The notes: generated by a model from the letters alone, not told the origin. DNA of 64,000 bases from Sweltsa coloradensis (GCA_024449915.1 JAMZAV010001285.1:62001-126000); one strand, 5' to 3'; positions 34,390 through 44,987 are shown, counted from the stretch's first letter. Translations and numbers: made by a program.

Positions 34390-34918
34390 ATGGGGGACAA
34401 GGCGTCAGATTATGTTGTGGAAACAACTTCATTAACAGATATTAATAAGATCGAAGACTTGCCCACTGGAACGATTTCTGTAAATGTAAGTGGAATAGAA
34501 GAAGTAGGCCTAACAATCCAGAAACAGGAGGTCTGCTCCCCTCTAACGTCTTTTGAAGAAGTGATCGGTTGGCAAGAGAAATATCCCCATCCTGACTGGG
34601 CAAATAAGGTAAAAAAACTACAACCTAAGTCGACCCTGTATGCGTCGGGGAAACACACCACGTCTGCCGTGAGGTTATCGGAATGGGTGCCGTTGAAGCG
34701 TTCGCTTCCAAATAGTCAACCAAAAACACTGCTTTGCCACGATTACAAAGGCGGCTATGGTGAAGATAGGTTTGTGGAAGGCAGCAATAAGTATATGGAA
34801 TACAGATTCTTTCACTGGGCCGGCATCGATACATTCGTGTACTTCAGCCATCATATGCTGACCATTCCGCCGCTAGCCTGGATTAATTCTGCTCACCTTC
34901 ATGGTGTGAAAGTACTCG
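34390..34918 (+). CDS. ENGASE: cytosolic endo-beta-N-acetylglucosaminidase (ENGASE), exon 1
   Basis: This begins an eight-exon GH85 gene. ENGASE cuts the chitobiose core (GlcNAc-beta1,4-GlcNAc) of free or protein-bound N-glycans in the cytosol, downstream of ER-associated degradation. ATG at 34390 is the first Met in frame (ATCATGG); an upstream frame opening without ATG at 34333 is not needed. Exon 1 encodes residues 1-176 plus one base. After a low-complexity acidic N-terminus, the conserved GH85 start follows: LSEWVPLKRSLPNSQPKTL, LCHDYKGGYGEDRF, YRFFHWAGIDTFVYFSHH, and TIPPLAWINSAHLHGVKVLG. There is no signal peptide, as expected for the cytosolic enzyme. The donor GTAAGT is in phase 1. 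The summed exons predict about 621 aa; human ENGASE is about 743 aa, so a C-terminal part may be shorter here or lie in undetected exons. Confidence 0.96.
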
Positions 34919-34925
34919 GTAAGTA

Positions 34926-34980
34926 AAGCATCATTCACAACTAGTTCTAAGGCTAGCAGAACTAGTTGTGACTGATGCTT
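34926..34980 (+). repeat. 23-bp hairpin at the start of ENGASE intron 1
   Basis: AAGCATCATTCACAACTAGT plus TCT (34926-34948) pairs with 34958-34980 with one mismatch and a 9-nt loop. It starts 8 nt inside a 227-nt intron, so in pre-mRNA it would sit directly beside the 5' splice site. Confidence 0.92.
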
Positions 34981-35145
34981 AAAAAGCAGATAGTTTTGGT
35001 CCTTTATTTGTAGGCCTAAAGTTCTTGTTCAAATGAACTGCACAACTTAGATTTGTGCCTGCTAAAGTCCATTTGGATCATATATGTTGCCAGTACCGGT
35101 AAGCTGAAACACTAGGGCCTATTCACCAAAACTTTATTCCGACAG

Positions 35146-35449
35146 GTACGTTTATAACCGAGTGGAAAGACGGAATGGCAACATGGAAGAAGATAATGGA
35201 GACGGACGAGACAATAGATCGCTTTGCTGAGAACCTAGCCATGATTAGCCATTATTTTGGTTTTGAAGGTTACTTGTTGAATGTGGAAAACATACTTCAA
35301 AAGGAAGATATACCAAAGCTTGAAAGATTTATCGTTATTCTACGTGAAAAGCTATTAGCGCTTGTTCCAAACGGAGAAGTGATCTGGTACGACAGCGTCA
35401 CGGTTGAGGGCCACCTTAAATGGCAGAATCAGCTGAACAATCTTAACAA
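35146..35449 (+). CDS. ENGASE: ENGASE exon 2 (catalytic motif)
   Basis: The acceptor TTCCGACAG and GT complete Gly177 (G|GT), followed by TFITEWKDG. The exon contains the GH85 active site GFEGYLLNVEN. By family knowledge, the Asn (residue 222) positions the 2-acetamido group and the Glu (residue 224) is the acid/base in substrate-assisted catalysis; both are present, so the enzyme should be active. The segment continues through a helix (LERFIVILREKLLALVP) to VIWYDSVTVEGHLKWQNQLN, the conserved strand after the catalytic loop. It ends in phase 2 before GTAAGT. Confidence 0.97.
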
Positions 35450-35756
35450 GTAAGTAGAGTAGCACATAGGCCTACTACTTCTAGCAGGGTGTTTTTGATT
35501 GAAAACAAATTATTTATCTAACGCGGAACAATGTCCCGAAAACCGTCTAATATTAATAATATTACGGTCCTGCGAAAGCCTTCAATCCGTCAAAAATAAT
35601 GGATTTAAATCAAATGCAGTTTTTCTTTATTTGGAGCTACAAACACAAAGTTTTAACTGACTTTATGCAAAGTTTTCATTTAAAAATAAATTTAATTAGA
35701 ATTTTTGAAAAGTTTGTGAAAGTAGGGCATTGATAGATCCGTTCACCAACTTGACA

Positions 35757-36262
35757 AGTGGCGTAGGAACTATTTTCTTAGTGGGGGGGTCACATAAAGT
35801 TGACTACGAGGTTGGGCGGCAAACGGGGTCTGGGGCGAAGCCCCAGCCGCCGGAGGCTATTTCGCCGTAGGCGAGATTTTTTAAAAATGTTTCCTTGATA
35901 GTTGGCCTAAAACACGTTTCAGGCGACTTTAATTATGAACAAGGGTTACATTTAAAGCTTGATGGGCTGATTGAAGATGATTACCTGACTGAAATCGGTC
36001 TACAGTCTGCTTGGAGTGAAAACACTGCCACACAAAATATAATGAATTTAGTCTAAAATCAATGTCTAGTCTCGCAAATCACTGTCACTACTAAATCTTT
36101 CTAAAAAATGTTAACAAAATCTTCCTTTTTGTTTGCAAGCCCAACTTAGTTAAAATCCTAAAATCACCAACAAGCTATACCTGCTTGACCCCCACTGGGG
36201 GGGTCAAGCATACAAGTGGGGGGGAGTTTCCCCCCCATCCCCCCCCTGTTCCTACGCCCTCA
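35757..36262. mobile_element. hAT-type non-autonomous element in ENGASE intron 2, 506 bp, 8-bp TSD
   Basis: The ends AGTGGCGTAGGAAC and GTTCCTACGCCCTCA are inverted repeats flanked by ACTTGACA on both sides (35749-35756 and 36263-36270). A GC-rich hairpin motif (GGGGTCTGGGGCGAAGCCCC, then AGCCGCCGGAGGC) lies at 35826-35858. A poly-G/C-rich right end (GTGGGGGGGAGTTTCCCCCC) precedes the TIR. Confidence 0.9.
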
Positions 36263-36270
36263 ACTTGACA

Positions 36271-37426
36271 AGTTTTGAAATGCTGATATTGTTGTTTTAA
36301 ATCAATAAAATCATCATCTTCTCCTTTTCAAATGCCCACATTTGGCCATACCAACCGAAAGAGTAGGCCCTACCCGCCTACCAATGCCATCATGCTGCAT
36401 GTACCTATTTTTGAAAGGTGACCTTTTAAAAGCTCAGTCTACGTGTTAATTCCGAGTACATGCGGGCATCTCTTATATATTTGATGTTCGACTTCCAAGT
36501 CAAGGTTCGGAGATTACATTTGTCGACGTCTACAGGGGAATGTCAACGTTATTTGTAAAGTAAACTAGCTACTGTAGTCTAGAGCGGAGGATGCCTGACC
36601 ACATGTGGTTCACTTGTGGTCTGTCGATAAGACTAAGAGGGGCAGTGTGTGTTTGAAGAATGATAATAGAAACAAATAACTTATCTATTAGGCCTACCCT
36701 ACTGGACTAGATGTGTGTATGTGCTACTTAACAACACTGAGGCTAGCGACCCTAATCTTTCAAGGACACTACACCAATCATCGCTGGTGTTTAGGTTGCA
36801 CAGAGTCCCTATAATATCAGTGGCGTCTTTCCGCAGTTCAGCTTAAACTCAGTTCCCAATTGTCATATCGGTACATTTTTTTAATCAACTCACTATATAA
36901 GTTAATTTCCCCGAACTTGTGTGATATAGTTTTTTAGACATAGGCCTTGTTTTTAGAAAAAACTACAAACTTTGAGAAAAAATGGAAAATTTTGTAAAAT
37001 GTTAAACTGTTGTTTGTACATTTTACACTTACGTTCCTGAGGACTCATGTAATTCTTTATATAATTGTTCTACTGTGTGTACATAAATATGAATTAAATT
37101 GGTTTCACTCTTGATTCTAGAGTAGGTAGGTAGGCCAGGTATGTATGTCATTTATTTTTTTAGCTCGACAGAACTTTTACCGTAGGCTACAGTAGGCCTA
37201 GACTACACTAATTTTTTACGTCCAATATAGGACAGTCAAATACAATAAATAAAATAAAAAAATGCAACCTTGAACTATTAAAACTTAAAATTATATAAAA
37301 CTCCACATACTATTACTTAAAGGTACTACTACTTACTAAAATACCTATGTACAAACTACAAAGACTAGGCCTATTCATGTTGTTCCTAGTATTCAAATTT
37401 TGAGCAGTGACTTTCTCTTCATCCAG
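36271..37426 (+). other. ENGASE intron 2, right part
   Basis: Mostly unremarkable AT-rich intron. It includes a solo copy of the TIR CCATACCAACCGAAAGAG (36347-36364) of the 58.8-kb element. The intron ends CTCTTCATCCAG at 37426. Confidence 0.6.
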
Positions 37427-37592
37427 GCCGTTCTTCGACGCGTGCGACGGCATCTTCCTCAATTACTGTTGGAGCGAAGCCGACCTCCGTACGTCCATCG
37501 AGAACGCCGGTGTCCGAGCGCTGGACATCTACGTTGGAGTGGATGTCTTCGGCCGCGGCTGCTTGGGGGGAGGCGGCTACAACACGAGCCAG
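37427..37592 (+). CDS. ENGASE: ENGASE exon 3
   Basis: One base completes Lys, then 55 codons. The block PFFDACDGIFLNYCW matches the conserved FFD-CDG-F-NY-W segment of GH85. DIYVGVDVFGRGCLGGGGYN is the next conserved strand and loop. The first possible donor is CAG|GTAAGC at 37592/37593, phase 0, matching exon 4. A second donor 39 bp downstream (37631/37632, CAG|GTAACG) would extend the exon in frame by 13 residues. Confidence 0.94.
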
Positions 37593-37638
37593 GTAAGCTG
37601 CTTGGGGGGAGGCGGCTACGACACGAGCCAGGTAACGT
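37562..37638 (+). repeat. 39-bp in-frame tandem duplication across the ENGASE exon 3 donor
   Basis: GCTTGGGGGGAGGCGGCTAC, then RACACGAGCCAGGTAA, occurs twice, 39 bp apart, differing at one coding base (AAC versus GAC). Both copies end in a usable 5' splice site. Confidence 0.95.
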
Positions 37639-37651
37639 TGTGTTGGCTTCT

Positions 37652-39658
37652 TTAAAGGGCCCGTTCACCTCTTTAACAAGTTATTCTTAAAACCAAGTAC
37701 GAACATAAAAATTAAGTTCATTGTGTATATTTCCAGACCTACGTCAATAGGGGTCTTTAAATTCATTGGCGCGCTTCGGGTCAGTGACCCGAAGCTGGCG
37801 AGGTGTTGCAACACAGCACAGCTACTAGCGGCGAGTAACGCGTGAGGCAGGTCCCGGTCTATCTATCGAGATAGTCTGTTCTACTGAAAACAAAGCGGAA
37901 GGCCTACGATCGTCTGATTAACAATACCTACGTTACAGTTAAACCAACACCTGTTTTTTAAACACATACGTTGTTGTCGTCAATTTAATGGAATAAATAT
38001 TATATTGGCACGTTCTTATAAAGTTATATGTTGCCAATCATGACAGGTAGGCCAAATAGTGGAGTTGAATAAGTATTGCCTGTACAATAACATAATACAC
38101 GCGATAGCGATTCTTACACACACACAATAAATACACACACACACATGATACAGAATTACTTGAACTTTAAAAAAATAAAAGCGATGTGGTTATAGCATTT
38201 CAAAAATTCAATTATTCTTCCACAATAAGTGAAATTACATGATTAAAGTAATTCCAAACGCTATGGGCTAACAGCAGTTTCCGTAATCATGTAAATGTCA
38301 GGATTGCCAGGGGTGAGGATCGATCGTGGACCTCCCGAATAACTCTTACGCGTTTTGCAATGTACTACATCTATCCGAAAACCGATTAACAATGTATCAT
38401 TATCCCAAGCGGCATTTTATTTTAGTTTCTCATGGAATACTCCGTATATTTATTATTTAAAGCCGCCTTATGACCACACTTGTGTATACAGAATGAATAA
38501 CAAATCTATGTTGCCTGTTAGATCAGTTTCTGTTCGTAATTGTAGACATAAACAATGAGGAGGTATGCTTACTTTATTACGCCAGACATCAATGTTTCTC
38601 TATTGTACTGATGGATGTTTTTTCCAAAGCTTTTCGTGGCGTAAAATATTGAGAACATCTTTGAAAACTATCATCTGCCCAAAACTACTATAGGCCTATG
38701 CTTAGTTATTATACACTGCGCCGACTCACGTTCAAGCAATTCGCTAATAAAGTCACTCTCGTCGCAACAATTTGACTCTTTGTCGGTTGACATTTTGACA
38801 CTTTGTGTACAAACTCTACACGAACTCTACTGAATAGAATTCGCTTGCTCTGTAACGTATAATAAACATTCTTATTTTTTTGCACCTATTACACCACTTC
38901 TCAATGTCATCATGAACGATTAATCGAAACGAGTGCACGTGTCCAACTGATGTGAAGAGGTCTGCGTAAGGTTTCTGGGCAGTGTTTAATGTTTATTCTC
39001 TTCCTTCTTAGTCCCATTAGTTTATCGCTTATTGTTTATATCGTTCGAGTATGCAGGCACACCCCACTCATAATATATCTTATGGTATATAGATTAAAAG
39101 AACCATTCCAAACACAAACAAAGATTTAAAAATCCACATCAACAGCATATTCGACAAAAGGATGAACAAATAACGTACTGGCATCAGCAGTAAATATATT
39201 TTTTGGCTAGGTGTACGGTGTTTTGAATGTGTATACAGCAAGTTTGCTGTGGGCTTATCAAGTCGATTGTCAAAACGACATAACTTCGTAAACACCTCTA
39301 CACTTGACACTTGAGCCGAATAACACATGGCATGCGTTTTTCTTTCAACCTAATTTGAAGCGAGTATGACATACTTGACTACATGTCATATCCCACCTCG
39401 CCAAGCATCTTTAAATGTCCAATACGATAACTCAGTTCGCTGCGACACCCGGCTACTCGACTCCGAAGCCAAGGCCGTGTCGTGCGTTGTTGCCAGTACA
39501 GCGAAGTGGCAAAAACATAGTCAATTCCATTACATATTTAACAATTAATATATGGTGATTATGATTATTTTCGAGAAAGAATTTGTTGTTAATGGAGTTT
39601 ACTTAGGTAAATAGACGTCTGGGTACACCTTTATATAAGAGGTGAACGATCCCTTTAA
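37652..39658. mobile_element. TTAA-bounded inverted-repeat element in ENGASE intron 3, about 2.0 kb
   Basis: The left end TTAAAGGGCCCGTTCACCTC is an inverted match, with a few substitutions, to the right end GAGGTGAACGATCCCTTTAA. TTAA termini suggest a piggyBac-like target site. There is no transposase frame inside. A perfect 23-bp palindrome (CTTCGGGTCAGTGACCCGAA core) lies at 37773-37795. Confidence 0.65.
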
Positions 39659-39701
39659 CACAATAAAGCTAGGGCTAGGCCCTCAACATTTCATATTTGT
39701 A

Positions 39702-40062
39702 AGGCTCATTGGTCTTGTGGTTAGCGTCTATACTTCCAATGCAAAAGGTCCAGGGTTAGATTCCTGCTGGCTATAGGCAGAAGTTTTTTAACTTCTGTTT
39801 TGCACTTAAGTCCATCAGTTCTTGGCTTAGGAATGTGTAAACGGTGACTTTACAGCCGTCCTAGCAACGAGGCACATAATTAATTCAAAGTGGTTCTGAA
39901 TCGGTCTTGTTGATTCTGGCGTTGATCCGCGGGTGTTCGCACTGTCCATACCACTGATTGCTATATAGATTGCGATCTTTGGTTGGTTATCGTTCACTTG
40001 TCGATTGCGTCGGGGCCTACAGGGTTGGCTCTAAATTTTACTCGTATCTTGAGGACATAACA
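39702..40062 (+). mobile_element. tRNA-derived SINE (family B), plus strand
   Basis: The head GGCTCATTGGTCTTGTGGTT with a degenerate B box GGGTTAGATTCCTGC is tRNA-like. The body matches the complement of the copies at 50.2-50.6 and 63.0-63.3 kb (AACTTCTGTTTTGCACTTAA, GTCCATACCACTGATTGCTA, TTGCGTCGGGGCCTACAGGG). The tail TCTAAATTTTACTCGTATCT is diverged. Confidence 0.88.
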
Positions 40063-40073
40063 CAGTTTAAAAA

Positions 40074-40217
40074 ATGAGCAATGACTCCAATGAACAACTT
40101 GTTTTTGTTACAATTATTATAGACTGCTTGAAACAAGGTAGGCTAAGCGAGGAAATAAACTCAATTGAAGAGTTTCTTGAAGATAATTATTTAAAGCAGG
40201 GTAATCCACGATGACAA
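40074..40217 (+). other. 47-codon open frame, unrecognised
   Basis: ATG to TGA encoding MSNDSNEQLVFVTIIIDCLK and a charged LSEEINSIEEFLEDNYL-type helix. It follows the SINE tail inside ENGASE intron 3. The composition is protein-like, but no family is recognised; it may be a transposon remnant or chance. Confidence 0.25.
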
Positions 40218-40394
40218 GAACTGATTTTGTTATACATTTTGATGGATACAACAGCCTAGATTAGTTATTGAATTTGTTGGGGATAGTATAAACTATTATT
40301 ATGATAAAGCCTATGTTATACAGGTCTTGAAGATGACAATGACCCATAAAACATATAATTTCTCTGTTTATTATTATAATTGTTGATAATTTGT

Positions 40395-40530
40395 GGCAAG
40401 AGTAAAGCTGTGGGAGGACAGAAGAGAGTGGAGTAAATTGGTGGAGAGTGAGGAGGAATATGGTGAAGAAGAAACACTGAGTCTAGCAAGCATAGTATGT
40501 ACCTACAGTTTCATGCCCTAGGTAATGGTG
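40395..40530 (+). pseudogene. LINE ORF2 C-terminal tail
   Basis: It encodes ARVKLWEDRREWSKLVESEE followed by EEYGEEETLSLASIV, then a short CCACCACTCAATCCGACATA-type 3' end. The LSLAS terminal motif is shared with the fragments at 45.6 and 51.75 kb, so these are 3' ends of one LINE clade, strongly 5'-truncated. Confidence 0.65.
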
Positions 40531-40984
40531 GAAAACCACCACTCAATCCGACATAGTTGGAACTGAGTTAAGACCAAAATTATTGTGTTTTAATACGTTG
40601 TTGTAATATTAGTACACATTCAAATATTTACTTAACTAAAACTGTAGTTCATTTTTGTGCCTGCATCTATGTAATTACATTTATCTAGGTGCCCGTTAGG
40701 GCGCCGCAGCCAAGCCGCGGTGCGCTACACACTCAAGCACCTTATACACCAAGCAGAGTTGGATGATTTCGAGGTGTTACCCAGCCGTCATGTAACGTGA
40801 TGTGAACTTGAAAACTATCACAATCGAGGGGATTTAGGTACCTGACAACACATGCCAAATTTTATTGGGGTACGACCATTCCTTCTTGGTGAAAAAATGG
40901 CTTGAAACATGCTCAAAATCACTTTAAGGATGTTAGCTACTACTCCTACTACTGCTACTACTGCTACTTACATCTAATACGTCG

Positions 40985-41105
40985 GCCCGCGATTCTGACC
41001 AGACGGGTGGGACTACAATGTTCATATTTTACATGGACATTAAGGTTATAGTATTATAGTCTCTTTTGAAAAAAAAAGTTGAAAAAGTTTGTTGGAAGGC
41101 TTCCA
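40985..41105 (+). mobile_element. Helentron-like interior fragment (subfamily 2)
   Basis: GATTCTGACCAGACGGGTGG and ACATGGACATTAAGGTTATA match the internal module at 25966-26300. The ends are missing. Confidence 0.7.
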
Positions 41106-42051
41106 AATAAAGGTTTTAAAATAAGCCTTAAACACTTGGCATATAATCAACAAGTAACCATAGTTACTTGACACTTGTTGACGGTATAAGCAGAGTTAGG
41201 CGGGAAAGTGCGATACGTAAACAAATGGCGGACATTTAAAATTTTTCTTCTTTGTGTGGAACGAGAAAAGGTGTCATTATACTCTCATAAAACAAATCAG
41301 AAACCGTCCCTGGCCTAGGCCCAGATGTAGAAAATTATTTATAATACAACAGTGTAGGTCTAAAGTTCCATTAGGCTATAGGACTAGATAAATAAATACA
41401 TGTTTGACAAGCCCTAGGCCTTTCTTAGCCAACCCTAGGCCAGCACAACCTTGTTTTGACACTTCCCGCACAAATAACTAGTTTTGATTACTACAAGCCT
41501 AATGCAGATAAACAATGGTATGATAGTCCTAGGCTATTCCAAAATTTACGGCAATAATAAGCTTTTTCTTTACTTTTAATAAACTCACGAAATCTCCTGT
41601 CACTTTTAATAAAAATGTAAAACAAAAGATGGTGAAAATTTTCAATATTCTTCTGATTATCTGATGATTTACATGGCTGTGGGTCAAGGCCGTCTAGATA
41701 TATCGCTTCCCTCGTGTGGGTGCAGTGAAATAGGTGTAAAATTACATTAGTTGTGCGTTTGTTGTTACATGGGAAAGTTTTAATAGGATGTGAGTTGCCT
41801 AGACTTAACCAGTCCTTATACCGTCGTTATACCATGGTTATACCACCTATACCCAGGATGTACATGAATCCGGGCCTAGATATTTTACATCCTATTGTTA
41901 TTGCTAATACCATAAAAATTAAATCAACTTTGATAAAAATATTATATTTTAACAAATAATTTTGTAATGGAACTTGAAAAAGTAATAAGATCACACACAT
42001 AACAAAAACTTGTAGAAATACAGCCAAACCTTACACACTCAAAAGGAATGA

Positions 42052-42343
42052 GATCTAAAAAAAGGGCCAAGCTCATCTACCCTTCCACATTTGCGCATTC
42101 TTAATTCATAAACGTACAGTGTCCCATAACAGCATCCTCGAAAAGCTTGGCAAAATAGAATTTGCATGTTTACGTTTAAATTAATTACAAAAAAAGAACT
42201 TGGATAAACTACTACGTTAAATTAATAATCGCAAATTCTATTTTGCCAAGCTTTTCGAGGATGCTGTTATGGGACACTGTACGTTTATGAATTAAGAATG
42301 CGCAAATGTGGAAGGGTAGATGAGCTTGGCCCTTTTTTTAGAT
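42052..42343. repeat. fold-back element, about 290 bp, arms nearly identical
   Basis: The left arm, about 42052-42172 (ATCTAAAAAAAGGGCCAAGC, then ATAACAGCATCCTCGAAAAG), is the almost perfect reverse complement of about 42228-42343. The loop is about 50 bp. High arm identity suggests recent insertion or gene conversion. It lies in ENGASE intron 3. Confidence 0.95.
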
Positions 42344-42408
42344 TTAGTTGTCCTCCATTGTAAATCAGTTTTTTAACTGAATAGGATAGACGTTAAATAA
42401 ATAAATAA

Positions 42409-42867
42409 AATTGGATTCAGAGCGAAGCGAAGACTTCAATTTCACTTACCCTGAGAAAAATAGCTCGTGTTTTTTTTTTTGTCTGTTCGCACTCTGCCTG
42501 GCAAATGGCATCATGCGGCCGTAATGAAAATTGGAGGGGACTTTGAAATCTCTGAACTTAGATTTTCCAAGATTTTTGGTAGGCCTAGAATCGAAGAAAT
42601 TTCTCTCATGAAGATCGTAGACCAACTTTTACTATTTTTTAATGCGAAACTTTCGTGATATTTGGCCCACGACCGGGCAAACGGCTACTCTGATCTTGAT
42701 GAAACTATGAGAACGTTTGAAATCACTGAACTTAGATATGATATGATTTAAGGGACAATCGAAGAAATATTTCTCATAGAAATCGTACTTTTAGGTCAAC
42801 GATAATCAACCATAAAAGCTCATCCATGAACTGACTGGAAAAAGTGTTAGCGAAGCGGCCTAGTTAT
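42409..42867 (+). mobile_element. Helentron-like copy (subfamily 2) in ENGASE intron 3
   Basis: It begins ATTGGATTCAGAGCGAAGCG and ends CTCATCCATGAACTGACTGG, AAAAAGTGTTAGCGAAGCGG, CCTAG. The interior has AAATCTCTGAACTTAGATTT and AATCGAAGAAATTTCTCTCA. Its terminus resembles the complemented copy at 20.92 kb, defining a subfamily with a different terminal stem-loop. It ends 27 bp before exon 4. Confidence 0.85.
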
Positions 42868-42893
42868 AATACCTAATTTGTTTGTCCTCGCAG

Positions 42894-43106
42894 GCCATGG
42901 AAGTGGTCCGCAGGTGCGGTCTGTCTGCCGCGTTGTTTGCTCCTGGCTGGGTTCACGAGACGCAGCCCGTCGAGCACTTCACCTCGCTCGAGTATCTCTT
43001 CTGGCAGAAGGTCTGGCCGTACCTCTACGTCCACGGTCCATGCCAGTTGCCCTTTGAGACGTCGTTCTGTCAGGGTCACGGACTCAAGAAGTACTGGAAG
43101 GGCGTG
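42894..43106 (+). CDS. ENGASE: ENGASE exon 4
   Basis: Phase 0 at both ends (CTCGCAG before, GTGAGT after), 71 codons. It contains the GH85 segment MEVVRRCGLSAALFAPGWVH followed by E, corresponding to the L-F-APGW-YE strand of the barrel. The segment FWQKVWPYL and LPFETSFCQGHGLKKYW closes the catalytic domain. The exon is distinctly GC-rich. Confidence 0.96.
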
Positions 43107-43229
43107 GTGAGTTGGCGCTGGGGGTCGGAAGCGTAACTCTACTGCTCATCAGGCCAAGGGGGCCCCTTAATTCTTAACCAGTTCCGTGGCTATAACGAGT
43201 TATCTTGTTTATTTGTTTCAAAAAAAAAA

Positions 43230-43335
43230 ATTCTAGGCCTAATTTTTTTCAAACTCAAAACTTTTATCACTTGAACGTGATAAAACTTTTTTAAGTTTAA
43301 GTTCAAATTCCGAACGTTCGCACATCGCTACTAAT
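43230..43335. repeat. fragment of the 12.58-kb hAT family in ENGASE intron 4
   Basis: Words CAAACTCAAAACTTTTATCA, CAAATTCCGAACGTTCGCAC and ATCGCTACTAATTACG resemble the right end of the element at 12581-12930. The copy is incomplete and diverged. Confidence 0.5.
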
Positions 43336-43364
43336 TACGTAATGTACGTACATATGTTGTGCAG

Positions 43365-43603
43365 GGTGTTGACGATCCGTGGTATAACCTGAGCCTCCAG
43401 TCCTACCAACCGTCGGTGTCGTCGGACGTGAACGAGACCTGTCTCCACCTGGTGGTCAACGAGAGAGTTCCGCTGCCGAGCGCGTTGGTGAGCGGCTGCG
43501 TTCAGCATCACACGGGCGACGCCTTCAATGGAGGGGGCTGCCTCAAGCTGCAGAGGCCCAACGAGTTCACCGTCAACCTCAAGGAACAACTCTACTATCA
43601 GAG
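43365..43603 (+). CDS. ENGASE: ENGASE exon 5
   Basis: Acceptor GTTGTGCAG, 79 codons plus two bases, donor GTGAAC. It encodes PWYNLSLQSYQPSV, then a beta-rich region including DAFNGGGCLKLQ, which matches the conserved D-x(2)-GGSCL motif that starts the C-terminal carbohydrate-binding-like domain in animal ENGASE. Phase 2 exit. Confidence 0.95.
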
Positions 43604-44295
43604 GTGAACACAGCGGAGAACACTTCGCTTCAATACTATTATTATTATTTTTATCTGTGCTGGGAGGGAAGAAGGGGTCGAGTCATTTTTCCTAGTTTTG
43701 AGAAAAATGAAGGTGAAAGTTTGCATAGGTAGCAAAAAAAGATCTGCTAACAGGTCAAACAATTAGTAAATTCTTATTATCTGTTACACTGGCATTGCTA
43801 GTCGATAATTGTCTTGTTAATTGTCAATGGTGTTTTTAACTCTCAGCATAATACTATTAGCCAACCAGATTAAAAGCAAATTTATTAAATTTTGTTTGTC
43901 TAAAATTGTGACTTGTCTCTTTATGCCCATGGGTTAAAAAAAAATTAAAACCATCGACCAAAATGTGCGTTTTGGGAATAAAGGGACAAGTCAGTTTTTT
44001 TGTCAGTATATGATGACTTGACCCCTTATTCCCGCCTAAAGGTAGTTGATGTTGTGTTATTATAACTTGACTCACTTATTCCATGGGTAAAAACACATCT
44101 AAGGATGGATTTGTAACTTGTCTCAAGTGAAAGTGAAAGAGCAGGTCCAGATTAATAAAATACATGAATTTAAACTTATCTTTGCAGCATGCTCCGACTA
44201 TTGTAGGCCTAGCCATTTAGTTTTCCTTCAACCTCAATGTACCAGTATCTTGTTTTCTTGCCGTACGTTACAGTTTTATTGTGTTTTGTGCCCAG

Positions 44296-44421
44296 GCTGT
44301 TCGTCTGTGGCTTCAGCTGTCCAGAGCAACTCTTAATCTCCTACGCAACCAAACGTCTTTCCGAGAAAGAATCACCTTTCAGTCTTGTGCTGATCCAGGA
44401 GGACAAAGCCGGAAGATATAA
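44296..44421 (+). CDS. ENGASE: ENGASE exon 6
   Basis: The acceptor TGTGCCCAG and G complete Arg (AG|G). Then LFVCGFSCPEQLLISYATKR and an amphipathic stretch follow to SLVLIQEDKAGRYK. Exit is phase 2 at GTAAGT. This belongs to the beta-sandwich after the GH85 barrel; similarity to vertebrates is weaker here, but frames and phases fit. Confidence 0.88.
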   Translation, partial: AVRLWLQLSRATLNLLRNQTSFRERITFQSCADPGGQSRKI

Positions 44422-44537
44422 GTAAGTAGGACTTACACGAACTATCTTCTACATAACGTTTGACAATGCCAAATGGTGAAATCCTAAAATAAATTGCTTT
44501 AGTTTTTATTTATTTTATTTTACTTATATATTATATT

Positions 44538-44985
44538 TATATGAGAGCCTTGTGCAGGCTGTAGATATGAAGTTTTTAGTTAGTTAGTTATTGGGGTTTT
44601 AGAGCACACAACAGTGAAGTTATCATTGCCCAATGAAGTTTTTGAGAAGCATTGTTGGTGAGACTAGATGGGACCGAATACCGTAGGAGGATATCCGAGA
44701 TCAAGTAGGCGTGAGGAATTTAATGGAGCGAATTGGAGAGAGAAGATTAAAGTGGTTCGGAAATGTCAAAAGGAAGGAAGGAGCGAGATTACCAAGAAGG
44801 ATGATGGAATTAGAAATTCCAGGTAGGAGACCTAGGGGAAGACCACGACAACAATGGCAGAATAGTGTGAGAAAAGATGTGGAACAGCAAGGAGGAGACT
44901 GGAATGTGGGGGAAGGAGAGGAGTGGTGGCAGGACAGAAGAAGATGGAGAGGCCTGTCTTCAATGCCGACCCAACGCACCATTTG
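44538..44985 (+). pseudogene. LINE reverse-transcriptase C-terminal fragment in ENGASE intron 6
   Basis: The open frame from about 44711 encodes MRNLMERIGERRLKWFGNVK, then RLPRRMMELEIPGRRPRGRP, then QQWQNSVRKDV. This is the classic C-terminus of non-LTR retrotransposon ORF2 (R-L-KWFGHV, GRRPRGRP-RW). It is the best-preserved copy of the family also found, inverted, at 15.8, 25.4 and 60.6 kb. The region 44538-44580 repeats the LINE word at 16.05-16.14 kb. Confidence 0.88.
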
Positions 44986-44987
44986 AT

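Noticed and set aside
38280..38340. tRNA-like segment with GATCGATC B box
   Set aside because: The A box and stems do not fit; chance resemblance or a very old SINE.
44711..44986. Host gene encoding a basic Arg-rich protein
   Set aside because: The sequence is the standard C-terminus of non-LTR retrotransposon ORF2 and has several broken relatives in the window.
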